A stretch of DNA of 64,000 nt from assembly GCF_029784165.1 (NCBI RefSeq), contig NC_073696.1, forward strand, positions 154,230,713 to 154,294,712, written 5' to 3'. This document shows positions 31,260 to 43,670 of the stretch, one piece after another (position 1 is the stretch's first letter; the number at the start of each line of letters is the position of its first letter). The position numbers and the translations under genes were made by a program. The notes below the pieces were generated by a model that did no database searches, was not told the origin of the DNA, and worked only from the letters and a program-made list of their open reading frames with translations. This stretch comes from Wyeomyia smithii (taxonomy: Eukaryota; Arthropoda; Insecta; Diptera; Culicidae).

Positions 31260-32050
31260 TCTAATGTTTTTTCTCTCCTATTCCCAGGAAACTAGCATTG
31301 GACTTCGCAATTTCCTTTGTTAGGATTATTTTTTCCGTAGCCTCAGCATTCAGTTCTTCATCTTCGCAATTTCCTTTGTTAGGATTATTTTTTCCGTAGC
31401 CTCAGCATTCAGTTCTTCATCTTCATTAAGTAATTTTTCTTGCAGTCCGGAACCCCTAATTCCCGAAATAATTCTATCTCTAATCGCTTGATCCTTAAAG
31501 GACCCAAAAGAGTAGAACTCCGCCTGAAGCTTTATCGCAAGAATATAATCCTCGAGCGACTCGTCAGGGTGTTGAACCCTAATGAAAAACTTTAACCGCA
31601 GACAGACGTCCAAGCTGAGTTCCAAACTTGTGCAAAGATTTTTGTAGTAGCAATTCGTAACCAGATAACGCTACCAGTAACGTCAGCCTTTTACACCAGC
31701 GAAAAAAAAAATTTATTGTAGCGATAAGGTCACCAGGCGGCGCTAGTATTCAAGTGATTTATAACACTATTCTCTTTAAAAATTCACACGGAATTTTTGA
31801 TCAATTTTGTTTTTGTTTGGACGTCTGTCAGTGCTTTAACCTTTGTACTAACCCTGAAGGTTTTTTGTCGAAACGTGACTTAAGTTTTTTAATCATATCT
31901 GTGTAAGAAATTTCATTCAAATTCCCTTCCTCCCCCGGGTATTGGAGTTTAAGTTCGGCGTAGACACCTAACGTAATAAAGTGTGCCTCCTTCAGGTCTC
32001 CGCTAACATCGTTTTTAGTGTCAGTCCAATCGGAAAACGAGCAACCCTTT
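31260..32050 (-). pseudogene. G2 gag remnant (left arm)
   Basis: 31625-31350 reads LRLKFFIRVQHPDESLEDYI and DQAIRDRIISGIRGSGLQEKLL, similar to the capsid region of gypsy Gag (retrotransposon gag domain). The upstream frame (32050-31828) reads FSDWTDTKNDVSGDLKEAHF and LKLQYPGEEG. The N-terminus is cut by the TA tract. A 54-base tandem duplication lies near its end. Confidence 0.65.
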
Positions 32051-32052
32051 TT

Positions 32053-32575
32053 GTATATATATATATATATANNNNNNNNNNNNNNNNNNNNNNNNNNNNN
32101 NNNNNNNNNNNNNNNNNNNNNNNNNNNNNNNNNNNNNNNNNNNNNNNNNNNNNNNNNNNNNNNNNNNNNNNNNNNNNNNNNNNNNNNNNNNNNNNNNNNN
32201 NNNNNNNNNNNNNNNNNNNNNNNNNNNNNNNNNNNNNNNNNNNNNNNNNNNNNNNNNNNNNNNNNNNNNNNNNNNNNNNNNNNNNNNNNNNNNNNNNNNN
32301 NNNNNNNNNNNNNNNNNNNNNNNNNNNNNNNNNNNNNNNNNNNNNNNNNNNNNNNNNNNNNNNNNNNNNNNNNNNNNNNNNNNNNNNNNNNNNNNNNNNN
32401 NNNNNNNNNNNNNNNNNNNNNNNNNNNNNNNNNNNNNNNNNNNNNNNNNNNNNNNNNNNNNNNNNNNNNNNNNNNNNNNNNNNNNNNNNNNNNNNNNNNN
32501 NNNNNNNNNNNNNNNNNNNNNNNNNNNNNNNNNNNNNNNNNNNNNNNNNNNNNNNNNNNNNNNNNNNNNNNATAT

Positions 32576-32639
<64 letters not shown>

Positions 32640-32650
32640 ATATATATATA

Positions 32651-32741
<91 letters not shown>
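32053..32741. repeat. TA microsatellite on both sides of a gap, centre of the inverted repeat
   Basis: TA repeats run from 32053 to 32071 and from 32572 to about 32741, with a few TAAT, TTAT and TCTA variants. They lie exactly between the inverted arms. Confidence 0.9.
32072..32571. other. Assembly gap (500 N)
   Basis: Exactly 500 N, so probably a placeholder of unknown true length. Reading frames that cross it are not real. Confidence 1.
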
Positions 32742-32743
<2 letters not shown>

Positions 32744-35137
32744 AAAAGGGTTGCTCGTTTTCCGATTGGACTGACACTAAAAACGATGTTAGCGGAGACC
32801 TGAAGGAGGCACACTTTATTACGTTAGGTGTCTACGCCGAACTTAAACTCCAATACCCGGGGGAGGAAGGGAATTTGAATGAAATTTCTTACACAGATAT
32901 GATTAAAAAACTTAAGTCACGTTTCGACAAAAAACCTTCAGGGTTAGCACAGACAGACGTCCAAACAAAAACAAAATTGATAAAAAATTCCGTGTAAATT
33001 TTTAAAGAGAATTGTGTTATAAAGCATTTGAATACTAGCGCCTCCTGGTGACCTCATCGCTACAATACATTTTTTTTCGCTGGTGTAAAAGGCTGACGTT
33101 ACTGGTAGCGTTATCTGGTTACGAATTGCTACTACGAAAATCTTTGCACAAGTTTGGAACTCAGCTTGGACGTCTGTCTGCGGTTAAAGTTTTTCATTAG
33201 GGTTCAACACCCTGACGAGTCGCTCGAGGATTATATTCTTGCGATAAAGCTTTAGGCAGAGTTCTGCTCTTTTGGGTCCTTTAAGGATCAAGCGATTAGA
33301 GATAGAATTATTTCGGGAATTAGGGGTTCCGGACTGCAAGAAAAATTACTTAATGAAGATGAAGAACTGAATGCTGAGGCTACGGAAAAAATAATCCTAA
33401 CAAGGGAAATTGCGAAGTCCAATGCTAGTTTCCTGGGAATAGGAGAGAAAAAACATTAGAAGGAAATGTTTCAAGCTAAAGAATTTAATAAGAGGGTTTG
33501 TAAAATTCGTAGATTCTTACGAAAAACCTACACAAAGCAAAAACCTGGAAGATATATTCAACGAGTTGAGGACACAGGATTCAGACAGCGACAGCGACAA
33601 TAAAGGTGATATATATTGTATGTTGGTTACTTCGATTAATAAGATTGACAACCCTTGTTTAATTACCGTTTTTATTGAAGGGAAATCATTCCAAATGGAA
33701 ATTGATTGCGGGTCCTCTGTCACAGTCATCAGTGAATTCTCATACTGTGAACATTTTGAGACACCTCTGATTCATTCAGAGAAGAAATTAGCTGTGGTAA
33801 ATAAAGCGCTTGAAAATTGCGGGAGAGGCAAACATGAATGTTGAATATAGGGGTAAGCAAATTTGTTTAACCCTAGTCGTTTTAGAATGCAAACATGATT
33901 TTATTCCTTTCTTAAGGCGCGATGCATTGGATATATTTTTTGGGGACTGGAGACGTTTTTTCACGGGTCCATTTTTGTGCACTAGATCTTGGAGGTGCAT
34001 ACAAGCTTTTATCCTTACCGGAAAATTCCAAGAAATTCATGGTCATTAACACAATTAAAGGTTTATATACATATAACAGGTTGCCCCAAGGTGCATCATC
34101 CAGTGCCGCAATATTTCAACAGGTGATGGACCAGATATTACAAGGTATTGAAAACGTATCTAAAAAATTTACAAGACTGCATACTCAAATAAGAACAAGT
34201 CCTCACGAAATTGTCAGAGGCAAACATTAAAGTCAACTGGGAAAAATGCAATTTTTTCGTAAATAAGCAATAGACAAAATTTCAACAATTAAGGAAGCAA
34301 GTGCTCCGAAAAATGTTAGTGAATTGAAATCCTTCTTAGGACTTATAAATTATTATAATAAATTCATTACACATCTTTCTTCAAAATTATTTTACTTATA
34401 TAACCTTTTATAAAAAGATACTAAATTTGTTTGGGATAAGAATTGTGATAAAGCCTTCAAGGAGAGTAAAGAATTTTTATTAGAGAGTCAGATTTTAGAG
34501 TTTTATAACCCAAAAAACCCATTGTGATAGTATCTGATGCTTCGGGCTATGGTCTTGGTGGGGTAATGGCACATATCGTAGATGGAGTTGAGAAAACGAT
34601 ATGTTTCACTCTATTCTCATTAAACTCAGCACAAAAAAAATTTCCAATCCTCCATTTAGAAGCCTTAGCTTTAATTTCAACAATTTAGAAGTTCCATAAA
34701 TACCTATATGGGCAGAAATTCCAGGTATTTACAGATCATAAACCTTTAGTGGGGATTTTTGGTAAAGAAAAAAAAAATCTATTTTTGTAACTAGACTGCA
34801 GCGATATATTTTGGAAATGTCCATTTATGATTTCGATATACAATACAGGTCAACTTCTAAAATGGGAAACGCTGAATTTTGCGCGCGGTACCCAGGCAAC
34901 TTGATGAAAAATTAACAAGAAGTATTAACTTGAGAAGAGAATTTCCGATTGATGCAGTGCGAATAGGCAAAGTAACTAAACAAGACGATTTCTTAATGGG
35001 AATAATAAATTTTTTAAGGAAGGGTTGGCCAGAAAAAATCAGCAAACGATTCGTTAACGTTTTTGCCAATCAGCACGAATCGGAAATTGTTGACGAGTGT
35101 TTGTTGTATCAGGGAAGAGTAGTTATACCACAGCTTA
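32735..35137 (+). pseudogene. G2 gag-pol remnant, right arm of the inverted repeat
   Basis: Plus-strand mirror of the left arm: gag (32755-33460), protease (33566-33844, catalytic motif DCGSS), RT (33922-34230, ALDLGGAYKLL, YNRLPQGASSS), RNase H remnants (34400-34870) and the integrase linker (34879-35130). It is broken by many stops. Part of protease-RT is missing compared with the left arm: the sequence jumps from GDWRRFFTGP to FCALDLGG at about 33970. Homology with the left arm ends at 35137-35139, where I-B sequence begins. Confidence 0.75.
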
Positions 35138-37968
35138 GGTCTTTCATAAATATCGCCGTCAATAGCACCCACCTTAGCTAAAGAGTCAGCCTTTTCATTA
35201 CCCGGAATCGAGCAATGAGAAGGGACCCACGCTAAGGTAACCCGGTAATTTTTATCTGTTAAAGCACTTAAAAACCGCCGTATTTTCCCCAGGAAATACG
35301 GGGTGTGCTTCACAGGCTTCATTGATCGCAGAGCCTCAATGGCACTGAGACTATCTGTGAAGATGAAGTAGTGGTCTATGGGTAGGGTTTCGATGATTCC
35401 AAGAGAGTACTGAATAGCAGCAAGTTCTGCGACGTACACGGAAGCAGGAGCATCGAGTTTGTAGGAGGCGGTAAAATTTTCGTGGAAAACACCGAAGCCA
35501 GTGGACTCATCTAGATTAGATCCGTCAGTGAAAAACCTTTTATCATAACTAACATGTTTAAACTTATTGGAAAAAATCTTAGGGATCTCTTGGGGTCGCA
35601 ATTGATCCGGGATACCAGAAATGTCTTGTTTCATGGTGGTGTCGAAGAATATAGCATTATTAGAAGTAGCTAAAAGTGCGACATTGGAGGAATCGTATGA
35701 AGAAGGATTAATATCTTGAGCCATATAGTCAAAATATAAAGTCATAAATCTGGATTGAGATTGAAGGTCGACCAACCTCTCGAAATTTTTAATTACTAAT
35801 GGGTTCATAACTGTGTTTCAACGGACCGATGTTTCAACGGAAGAATACCCGCTAACACTTCAAGACTCATCGTATGGGTCGACTGCATGCAACCCAAGGC
35901 AATACGCAAACAACGATATTGTATTCTCTCTAATTTTATAATGTGCGTGTTCGCGGCGGAGCGAAAGCAGAAACAGCCGTACTCAAGAACTGACAATATC
36001 GTTGTTTGGTATAACCTTAGAAGGTCTCCTGGGTGAGCACCCCACCAAGTTCCGGTAATCGTACGAAGAAAATTAATCCTCTGTTGTCATTTTTGTGTCA
36101 GATACCTAATATGACAAGCCCAGGTGCATTTGGAGTCGAACAAGACCCCGAGATATTTAGCGACTAAAACCTGAGAGATCGTTTTACCCGTTAGTAGGAG
36201 CTGCAACTGAGCTGGGTTATGCTTCCTAGAAAAAACGACCAGCTCAGTTTTCTCCGGAGAGAATTCGATACCCAGCTGAAGAGCCCATTCAGACAAATTG
36301 TCTAAGGTATCTTGCAATGGTCCTTGTAGATCGCTAGCCTTGCCACCAGTAATGGATACAACGCTATCGTCTGCAAGTTGCCTTAGCGTGCATGAATTTG
36401 CAATACATTCATCGATGTCATTGACGTAAAAATTATATAAGAGAGGACTTAAACATGAGCCCTGGGGGAGGCCCATGTAACTAATTCGGGAAGTTGTCGA
36501 ATCGCCATGTGAGAAATACATATGCTTTTCTGACAACAAATTGAGCAAAAAGTTATTCAAATTTGGTGAAAGTCCCTGCGAAAAACTTTTACAGAGACAG
36601 AGTCAAAAGCCCCCTTAATATCCATGAACGCAGAAGCCATTTGCTCTTTTCGAGCAAAGGCTAGTTGAATTTCAGTAGAAAGCAACGCTAGGCAATCCTT
36701 CGTCCCTTTGCCCCGGCGAAAGCCAAATTGAGTATCTGAAAGTAACCCGTTTGTTTCGACCCATTTGTCTAACCGTAAGAGGATCATTTTCTCCATTAAT
36801 TTCCGGAGGCAAGAGAGCATCGCAATCGGCCTATATGAATTGTGATCAGAGGCAGGTTTCCCGGGTTTCCGAATAGCAATGACTTTTACCTCCCTCCAGT
36901 CGTGCGGAACAATATTTAGCTCAAGAAACTTGTTGAACAAATTCAACAAGCGTCTTTTTGCAGAGTCGGGTAGATTCTTCAACAGGTTGAATTTTATTCT
37001 ATCTAACCCTGGAGCCTTATTGTTGCACGACAGGAGAGCCATTGAAAATTCCAACATCGAAAATGGAGGCTCTTCCGTAGTTACTATAAACGCGTCGCGA
37101 AAGGTTTTCTGTTCCGGTACAGAGTCTGGACAGACCTTTTTGGCAAAATCGAGTATCCAGCGATCTGAATACTCCTCGCTTTCATTCGAAACGTCACGGT
37201 TCCGCATGCGCCTGGCGGTATCCCAAAGAGTGCTCATCGCTGTTTCCCTGGACAACGCGTTTACGAACCGCCGCCAGTACCCGCGTTTTTTCGCCTTTAC
37301 TAAGCTCTTCATCTGCCTGCCCAGTGCCTCGTACTTTCGAAGCAGGTTGACAGTGCCGTACTCCCGGTAGTCCTTATACGCCGCGGACCTTCGCGCGTAC
37401 AGCTCAGAGCACTCTTTGTCCCACCATTTGTTGGGAGGGCGCTGTCTAATCGTTACCCCGGGTATCGGTTTCGTCTGAGCTTGAGTCACGGCGTCGATTA
37501 TCAAGCCAGCTAAGAACGCGTATTCTTCCTCCGGAGGAAGTTCCTCGTGAGTCTCGATAGATTGCGCTATAATAGACTCATAACACTTCCAATCAATATT
37601 ACGTGTAAGGTCGTAGGAAATATTGATTGGGTTCGGGGGAGTTGAACCATTAGCAATTGATATAACGATTGGAAGATGATCACTACCGTGGGGATCGTTG
37701 ATTACTTTCCACCGGCAATCTAACGCTAGTGATGTCGAACAAAGGGATAGGTCAAGCACGCTTTCACGTGCTGGAGGATTAGGTACACGTGTCGCTTCCC
37801 CAGTATTCAAAACTGCCATATTGAAGTCGTCGATCAAGTTACAGATTAAAGAAGATCGGTTGTCGTCGTACAGCGACCCCCATAGCGAACAGTGAGAATT
37901 AAAATCTCCCAATATCAAAAAAGGCGCGGGAAGCAACTCTGCTATATCAGTGAGATGCTTCTGTTCAA
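35138..37968 (-). pseudogene. I-B ORF2, RT and RNase H part
   Basis: Reads from the endonuclease (LGDFNSHCSLWGS) through RT (APGLDRIKF, QFGFRRGKG, AFMDIKGAFDS, LPQGSCLSP, LADDS) to RNase H (FTDGSN, VAELAAIQY, FTDSLSAIEAL, WVPSHCSIPGNEKADS). It is cut at ..GDIYERP. Breaks: a short deletion near 36590 that changes frame, a stop near 36087, and a frameshift near 35810. The right end (37965-37968, TCAA) is the N2 insertion point. Confidence 0.85.
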
Positions 37969-38262
37969 GTGTGCGTAATGACGAGCATCATAGTTTGTTT
38001 ATAACGTGCTGTGATATTTTCGAATTTTTCGTGTGAAATTGTGTGTGCACATAGAATATTTAGTGTCTAAAGTGTACTATAGAAAGATCTTCATCAGGAT
38101 AAGTAGAAGTGCAGTAATATCTGCTGCTTATTTTGAATAAATTTTGCAATTTTATTCGCTTTCCGCCACGGCTGGCTGCCGTCGGCTTTGTTTTTTTTTC
38201 TTTTTTCAATTGTCTCTGCCGGTAGTGTTGTGTCGCCGTACAGCATCCAATGTGTAGGTAAA

Positions 38263-39593
38263 ATGGAATGTGCAAAGTGTAGTCAAACGGTTGTGATCAA
38301 CGATGTCGTTTACTGTTGTAACTGCAAACAGAGATTTCACTCTCGCTGTGTAGGCATCGGTAATGCGGCTATTAAGTTGATCAATGCGAATGACAATCTT
38401 CTGTTCAAGTGTGATAATTGTCTATCGGTTCAGTGTTGTGATGAGCAGAATGTATCGGTTTTGGATGTCAAAGTAATAAGAGACGAGATTAACAAAATTT
38501 CTGCCTCTTTTACAGATTTGCAAAACAACATTGCTGTTCAGATAGACAACGCGTTCAAGATCGGGATGGAAGAAATGAGATTAAATGTAAATGGTACTCT
38601 AAAGGAAAGAGTTGCCGATTTTGAAAAATTAATGCATGAAAAAATGAATAATATGACTCTGTCATTTTTTGAAAATAAACGTGATAGGGATTTAGTTGCG
38701 ATGAATGGTGTGATATCTGAACCGGCTGATCTCAGCCGTAATTCAGCTAAAAAGGTTAAAAAACGAAAGTTAAATGAAGATGAAAAACAAAGTTTTAGCG
38801 ATGAACCGATGACTTATGCAAACGTTTTGAGCGGTAGTAAGAAACGTAAGGCTTGTCCGGTCATCGTGATTAAACCAAAAGAGTCCACCCAAAGTAGCGA
38901 AGCTACGCGGGAGTTTTTAAATCAAAATTAAATCCTAAAACACACAAGATTAGTAACTTTAAAACCGGGAAAGACGGCTCTGTTATTGTTGAGTGTGCAA
39001 CAAAAGAAAATGTGGAGGTGGTGAAAAATGGCATTGAAGGTAATCTGGGTGAAAGCTATACAGCTGTTGTTCCCACACCTCCGGTGCCAAGATTAAAAGT
39101 GTTGGGCATGAGCGATCAATATTCCTCAGATGTCTTCATAGACTTTTTGAAAAGTCAAAATGAAGACATTGCAATTGGAGATGTCAAAGTCTTGCGTACG
39201 TATGAAAATCCACGTTTCACGTATAACAAGTACAACGTTGTGATAGAAGTCGATAAAAAGACTTATGACTGTTTATTATCCGCGAAAAAAGTAAATGTTG
39301 GGTGGGATCGGTGCCCTATAGTTCCAGCGATAAATGTCCTTAGATGCTTCACATGTGGAGAATTCGGCCACAAGAGTACAGATTGCAAAAACCATGAAAC
39401 GTGCTCTTTGTGTAGTGAGCATCATAGAACTTCGGAATGCACATCCACTGTATTGAAATGCGTTAATTGTTCTAAATACAATAAAGATCGTAAAATGAAT
39501 CTGGACGTTAACCATGCGGCATCTAGTTCAGAGTGCCTAGTTTATAAAAAAATGTATGATCAAAAAAAAGGCAGCCTGCATTTCAATAAATAG
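38263..39593 (+). pseudogene. N2 ORF1: PHD finger and zinc knuckle protein (one frameshift)
   Basis: ATG at 38263, preferred because it starts just before the finger. Residues 3-55 form a PHD-like finger: CAKC, CCNC, H-SRC and CDNC. A coiled-coil-like region follows (VIRDEINKISASFTDLQNNI). The frame ends at 38929-38931 but the homologous reading continues in another frame from about 38930. That part has a possible RRM-like domain (LKVLGMSDQYSSDVFIDFL) and zinc knuckles CFTCGEFGHKSTDC and CSLCSEHHRTSEC, plus CVNC. Such proteins bind the element RNA. One single-base change near 38920 explains the break. Confidence 0.8.
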
Positions 39594-39611
39594 CAATCAG
39601 GTTCCAGGAAT

Positions 39612-42401
39612 GTGTGTATCTTAGATATTATATATTTGAATATTGCTGGTCTCTCTACAAACTACGTAGCTTTACGTCATATTGTAGAGTTGAATCGTCC
39701 ATTTTTAGTTTTTTTGTCAGAAACACACATAGTAGATATCGATGCATTTGATCAATATTCTATTTCGGGATACAATATTGCTGCTTGTTTGTCACATTCT
39801 AGACATACTGGAGGGGTTGCTATTTATGTCAAAGAATCAGTACAATTCAATGTTTGTTTCAATGAAGCAATTGAAGGAAACTGGTTTTTGGGCATAACAG
39901 TGGACCGAGGCATGAAGGTTGGTAACTATGGTGTTGTTTATCATTCCCCTAGTTCTAGTGATCAGCGATTTTTGCAAATACTAGAAAACTGGTTTGAGTT
40001 ATTTGTGGATAGCCGCAAATTTAACGTGATTGCTGGTGACTTTAACATAAACTGGCGTGATAGCTTTAATTCGAGCCATTTGAAGAGATTAATAGAGTTT
40101 TGCAATTTAAATCAAGTTGTTACTGAATATACGCGTATTTCTAGACACAGTAAAACTTTAATTGATCATGTTTATACAAACTTTGATTCTGTTCGCGCTG
40201 CAGTAAATTCTGAATTGAAAATAACCGATCATGAGACTCTTGTTATTACTGTAAATCAGAGTATAAACAGTGATGATAATTTAGTTAAATTAAAGTGTTG
40301 GAAAAATTACTCGAAACGAAAGGTTTCGGATCTTGTCGCGAGAAACGTGGATTTCCCATTATCGGGGTGCCTTGATCATAAAACCGATGTTCTCAATAAC
40401 GTCTTAAAAACGTGTACTAATCAGTTAGTGGAACAAAAGTTTGTTGTTGTGAAGAACTCCAACAAGTGGTACACTTTGGATCTTTTACGTCTTAAACGTA
40501 AGAGAGATGGATGGTATAAAAAGTTTTGTAGAACAAATAGTAATGATCACTGGCGTAACTATACGATGGCGCGTAATATATATTCTCAAACTCTGATCAA
40601 AACACGGAGCGAATATATACAGAGGAAAATTGAACATCATAAAAATAACAGCAAAGAGTTATGGAAAATATTAAAGTCATTTTTGAAACCTGGCGTTTGC
40701 AAATCGCGGTCCATAACCTTTAATAGCACAGAAGAACGATCAGAACAAGCAATCGCTTCTAAGTTCAATACTTATTTTATCGATAGTGTTTCAGATATCA
40801 ATCGATCTATTGAATTGGTGGATGAACCTGATGAAATGAAACAGCCAATTAATGTTAACTGTACTTTGACCGGTTTTCACCCTATTTCATACATAGAACT
40901 GAAAAACATTTGTTTTTCAATGCAAAAAACGGCTGGAATCGATAACGTTAATGCAAAAGTAATTCAAGATTGCTTTCATGTCATCGGACACGACCTCCTT
41001 GGCCTAATCAATGAATCGTTACAAACTGGGCACGTGCCACGAGTTTGGAAGGAATCTTTGGTGGTTCCTATTCAAAAGGTTGCTGGTACGAGTAAAGCCG
41101 AAGAGTTTCGTCCCATCAACATGTTGCACACATTAGAAAAAATTTTAGAACTTGTTATCAAAGGCCAACTTTTAAATTATCTTAATATGCACAGTTTGTT
41201 AATACCAGAACAATCAGGCTATCGAGAAGGTCATTCTTGTGAAACTGCGTTGAATTTGGTGTTAGCAAAATGGAAAGAAAATATTGAGCGTAAAGAAACT
41301 ATTGTTGCAGTGTTCTTGGATTTAAAACGCGCTTTCGAAACAATTTCTAGGCCCTTATTGTTACGAACAATAAAGCGCTTTGGTATTACAGGTATTGCAT
41401 ACAAGTGGTTTGAGAGCTACTTGTGTGACAGAACTCAACGGACTATTTTCAATGAATTTACATCTTTTCCCATGGGAAACATTCTTGGAGTACCTCAAGG
41501 AAGTGTATTAGGGCCCATTTTATTCATAATGTACATTAATGACATGAGACAAGTTTTACGTTTCTGTGATATTAACCTTTTTGCTGATGATACTGTACTG
41601 TTCATTGCAGCTAAAGATCTCGATTTTGCTATTATTCGCTTGAATGAGGACTTGTGTTCGCTGAGTAGATGGTTGAAATTCAAACAACTAAAACTGAATA
41701 TAAGTAAAACTAAATTTATGGTTATTTCGCGAAACCGTGTTACTGAAAATGTCTCTGTGGAAATTGACAGCGAGACACTTGAACGCGTACGTGAGATGAA
41801 ATATCTTGGCGTGACTATTGATGACAAACTTAAGTTCAATATTCATATTGACAATGTCATCAAGAAAATTGCCAAAAAATATGGAATTCTCTGTCGTTTG
41901 AATGAAGAGTTGAGTACTTTTAGCAAGATTCATCTCTATAAATCAATCATCTCTCCCCACTTGGACTTTTGCTCTTCCATTTTATTTTTGGCAAATGAAT
42001 CTCAAATATCGAGGTTACAGCGTTTGCAGAATAAACTTATGCGGTTAATTTTGAGATGTAGTAGATTCACTTCCTCGGCCTTGATGTTGGATGCCTTGCA
42101 ATGGTTATCTGTGAAGCAGCGAATTGTGTTCATGACGATGGTGTTCATTTTTAAAATAGTTAACGGATTGCTGCCTCGATATTTGTGTGATTGAATTGTG
42201 AGAGAAAGTGATATTCATAGATACAATACTAGAAACGCGACAGAAATTCGAACACCAAATTTTATTTTTGGAGCTTCGCAGAATTCATTATTTTTTAAAG
42301 GAATTAAGGTGTTCAATTCGATGCCTACACAGGTCAAACGTGCAGCAACGCTACTTGCGTTCAAGAGACAATGTATTTCACACGTCAAAGCTGTTTTTTA
42401 G
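39612..42401 (+). pseudogene. N2 ORF2: endonuclease and reverse transcriptase (one in-frame stop)
   Basis: The frame is open from near 39612. APE-type endonuclease: YLNIAGLSTNY, SETHIVD, GGVAIYVKE, IAGDFNINWRD, TLIDHVYTNFDS and ITDHETL. RT: KTAGIDNVNAK, EFRPINMLHTLEKI, EQSGYREGHS, AVFLDLKRAFETIS, GVPQGSVLGPILFIMYIND and catalytic FADDT near 41580. The TGA at 42192-42194 interrupts RYLCD-IVRESDIHRYNTRN, and the same frame then runs to 42401. Only that stop separates it from a complete protein of about 930 residues. There is no RNase H domain. Confidence 0.9.
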
Positions 42402-43305
42402 GCAGCTAAACAGAAATGTTTTACAATTCACGCACTAAATTGACGAAGTTTTCATAACGGATGATTTTATGTGGACTTTTGCTGTAATAGCTTTTTAGTA
42501 TTTATTTAAGCATTGTAAAAACTATTATGTTCGTCCCGATGATAATGATGGATTTTGTATTTGATGTAGTAGTGAAAAAAAAAATGAGAAGTCTACAAAG
42601 GTTTGAGAATCGCGCGCGTTACACAGATATAATTGACTACCTTTCTTAAATTAATATTTGACATTTTGAAAAATTAAGGGTTTTTTTTTTATTTACATAC
42701 ATACAGATGTATTATGCTGGTGTATGTTATGAAAATTGAGTTTTTGTGACACAATAAACTTTTAAGTAGTTCTGGACAAACGTCGGATTACTCGGGAAAA
42801 TTATGACACTTTTGATTGTCTTTGGACGTTGAAATTCCTAGCTGTTCTAGGACTTTTTCGGGTTGGAAATTTTCTAGACTTCCCTAGGTGGGGACATCCT
42901 CATGAGTCTTATGTTAAGTTCACGGTTTACCTGTGCTTTGCTTGCTGAGTTCGGCGGGAATGGCCTTGTTGGGACTGTAGCAATTTAGCTGTGGGCTAGA
43001 TTGGGTGTTGGCTTAATTCAGATGTGAATAATGTTCAATTGATTGAAAGAAGTAAAATAATTAGAACTTGGTAATCTTGGTCGTAGAACGGCTTAGAAAT
43101 TTGTGCTTAAATTTTTTTTTATTTAGTAATACTGCCGTTTAAGCATTGGAATATTATGGAGGATTTTATATCTGTATTGACAAAACCAGTCCGTTTTTTT
43201 GCTTTCTGGTTTAATTGAGGTAATAACTAATTATCTAATAGATAAATCGTCTACCTCAAATCTTTGTAGGGGTAAGAGGCGGGACCATCATCATCATCAT
43301 CATCA
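42402..43305 (+). other. N2 3' UTR and CAT-repeat tail
   Basis: No gene. It is T-rich sequence ending GGGACCATCATCATCATC; the CAT repeats probably are the element tail. Confidence 0.6.
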
Positions 43306-43309
43306 TCAA

Positions 43310-43670
43310 TCCGCGCAGATGGAGGCATATATAACGAAACAAGGCATAGGTCTTTTCCATTCATATTCGTTTGAATGGCAACAACTTCAATATTCGAGAT
43401 CGAGGGGAGGTCGATTCGGAAGAAGGGATAGCACTTTTTAATCCCTAAAAGTACCCCTCCACCGTGTGAGTCTCGATCTCGACGAATAATGTTAAAATCG
43501 TGGAAATTGAGTTGATCGTTTGAATTGAGAAAGGTTTCACAGAGCGCAAATGCGTCACAATTGTATGTATTTATTAAAAGAGAAAATAGATCGAATTTGG
43601 GGATGATACTTCTGCAATTCCACTGTAATACAGTGATAAAATTCCTAACCTCTTTCGCCGTATTAGTCAT
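43310..43670 (-). pseudogene. I-B ORF2, endonuclease N-terminus
   Basis: Begins MTNTAKEVRNFITVLQWNCR and reaches SLYMPPSARI, where N2 is inserted. It continues at 37968. The ATG overlaps the ORF1 stop by 8 nt as in I-A. Confidence 0.85.

Larger units (their letters stand above)
14706..32071 (-). mobile_element. Ty3/gypsy element G2, left arm, split by N1 and a MITE
   Basis: Minus-strand order from right to left: gag (about 32050-31260), protease (31154-30800), RT (30570-30110), RNase H remnant (about 29960-29560), integrase (29460-28406), then after N1 the integrase end (15039-14797), polypurine tract and LTR. The integrase reading resumes across N1: residues ending NGQAERFV at 28406 join RTVKEVLKK at 15039. 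Many stops and frameshifts make it dead. The gag N-terminus and 5' LTR are missing and replaced by TA repeats and the assembly gap. Confidence 0.8.
29205..32071 (-). repeat. Left arm of a large inverted repeat (G2 gag-pol)
   Basis: This segment matches 32735-35137 in reverse. The arms read the same from the integrase linker to the gag start, up to CAAAAAGGG next to the TA tract. They differ by scattered substitutions and small indels, for example a 54-base tandem duplication near 31309-31420 and an extra 15 bases near 31835, both only in the left arm. So the arms are not one sequence assembled twice without change. Confidence 0.85.
37969..43305 (+). mobile_element. N2: nearly intact CR1-like non-LTR retrotransposon
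   Basis: A 5.3-kb plus-strand element inside the I-B endonuclease, with at most a 4-bp target duplication (TCAA at 37965-37968 and 43306-43309). 5' UTR 37969-38262, ORF1 38263-39593, ORF2 39612-42401, 3' UTR of 0.9 kb ending in (CAT)8 or so. A short repeated tail instead of poly(A) and a tiny target duplication fit CR1-like elements. One frameshift and one stop are the only damage seen. Confidence 0.85.

Noticed and set aside
31828..32997. Long frames across the N gap on both strands
   Set aside because: They join gag remnants through TA repeats and N; not a real protein.
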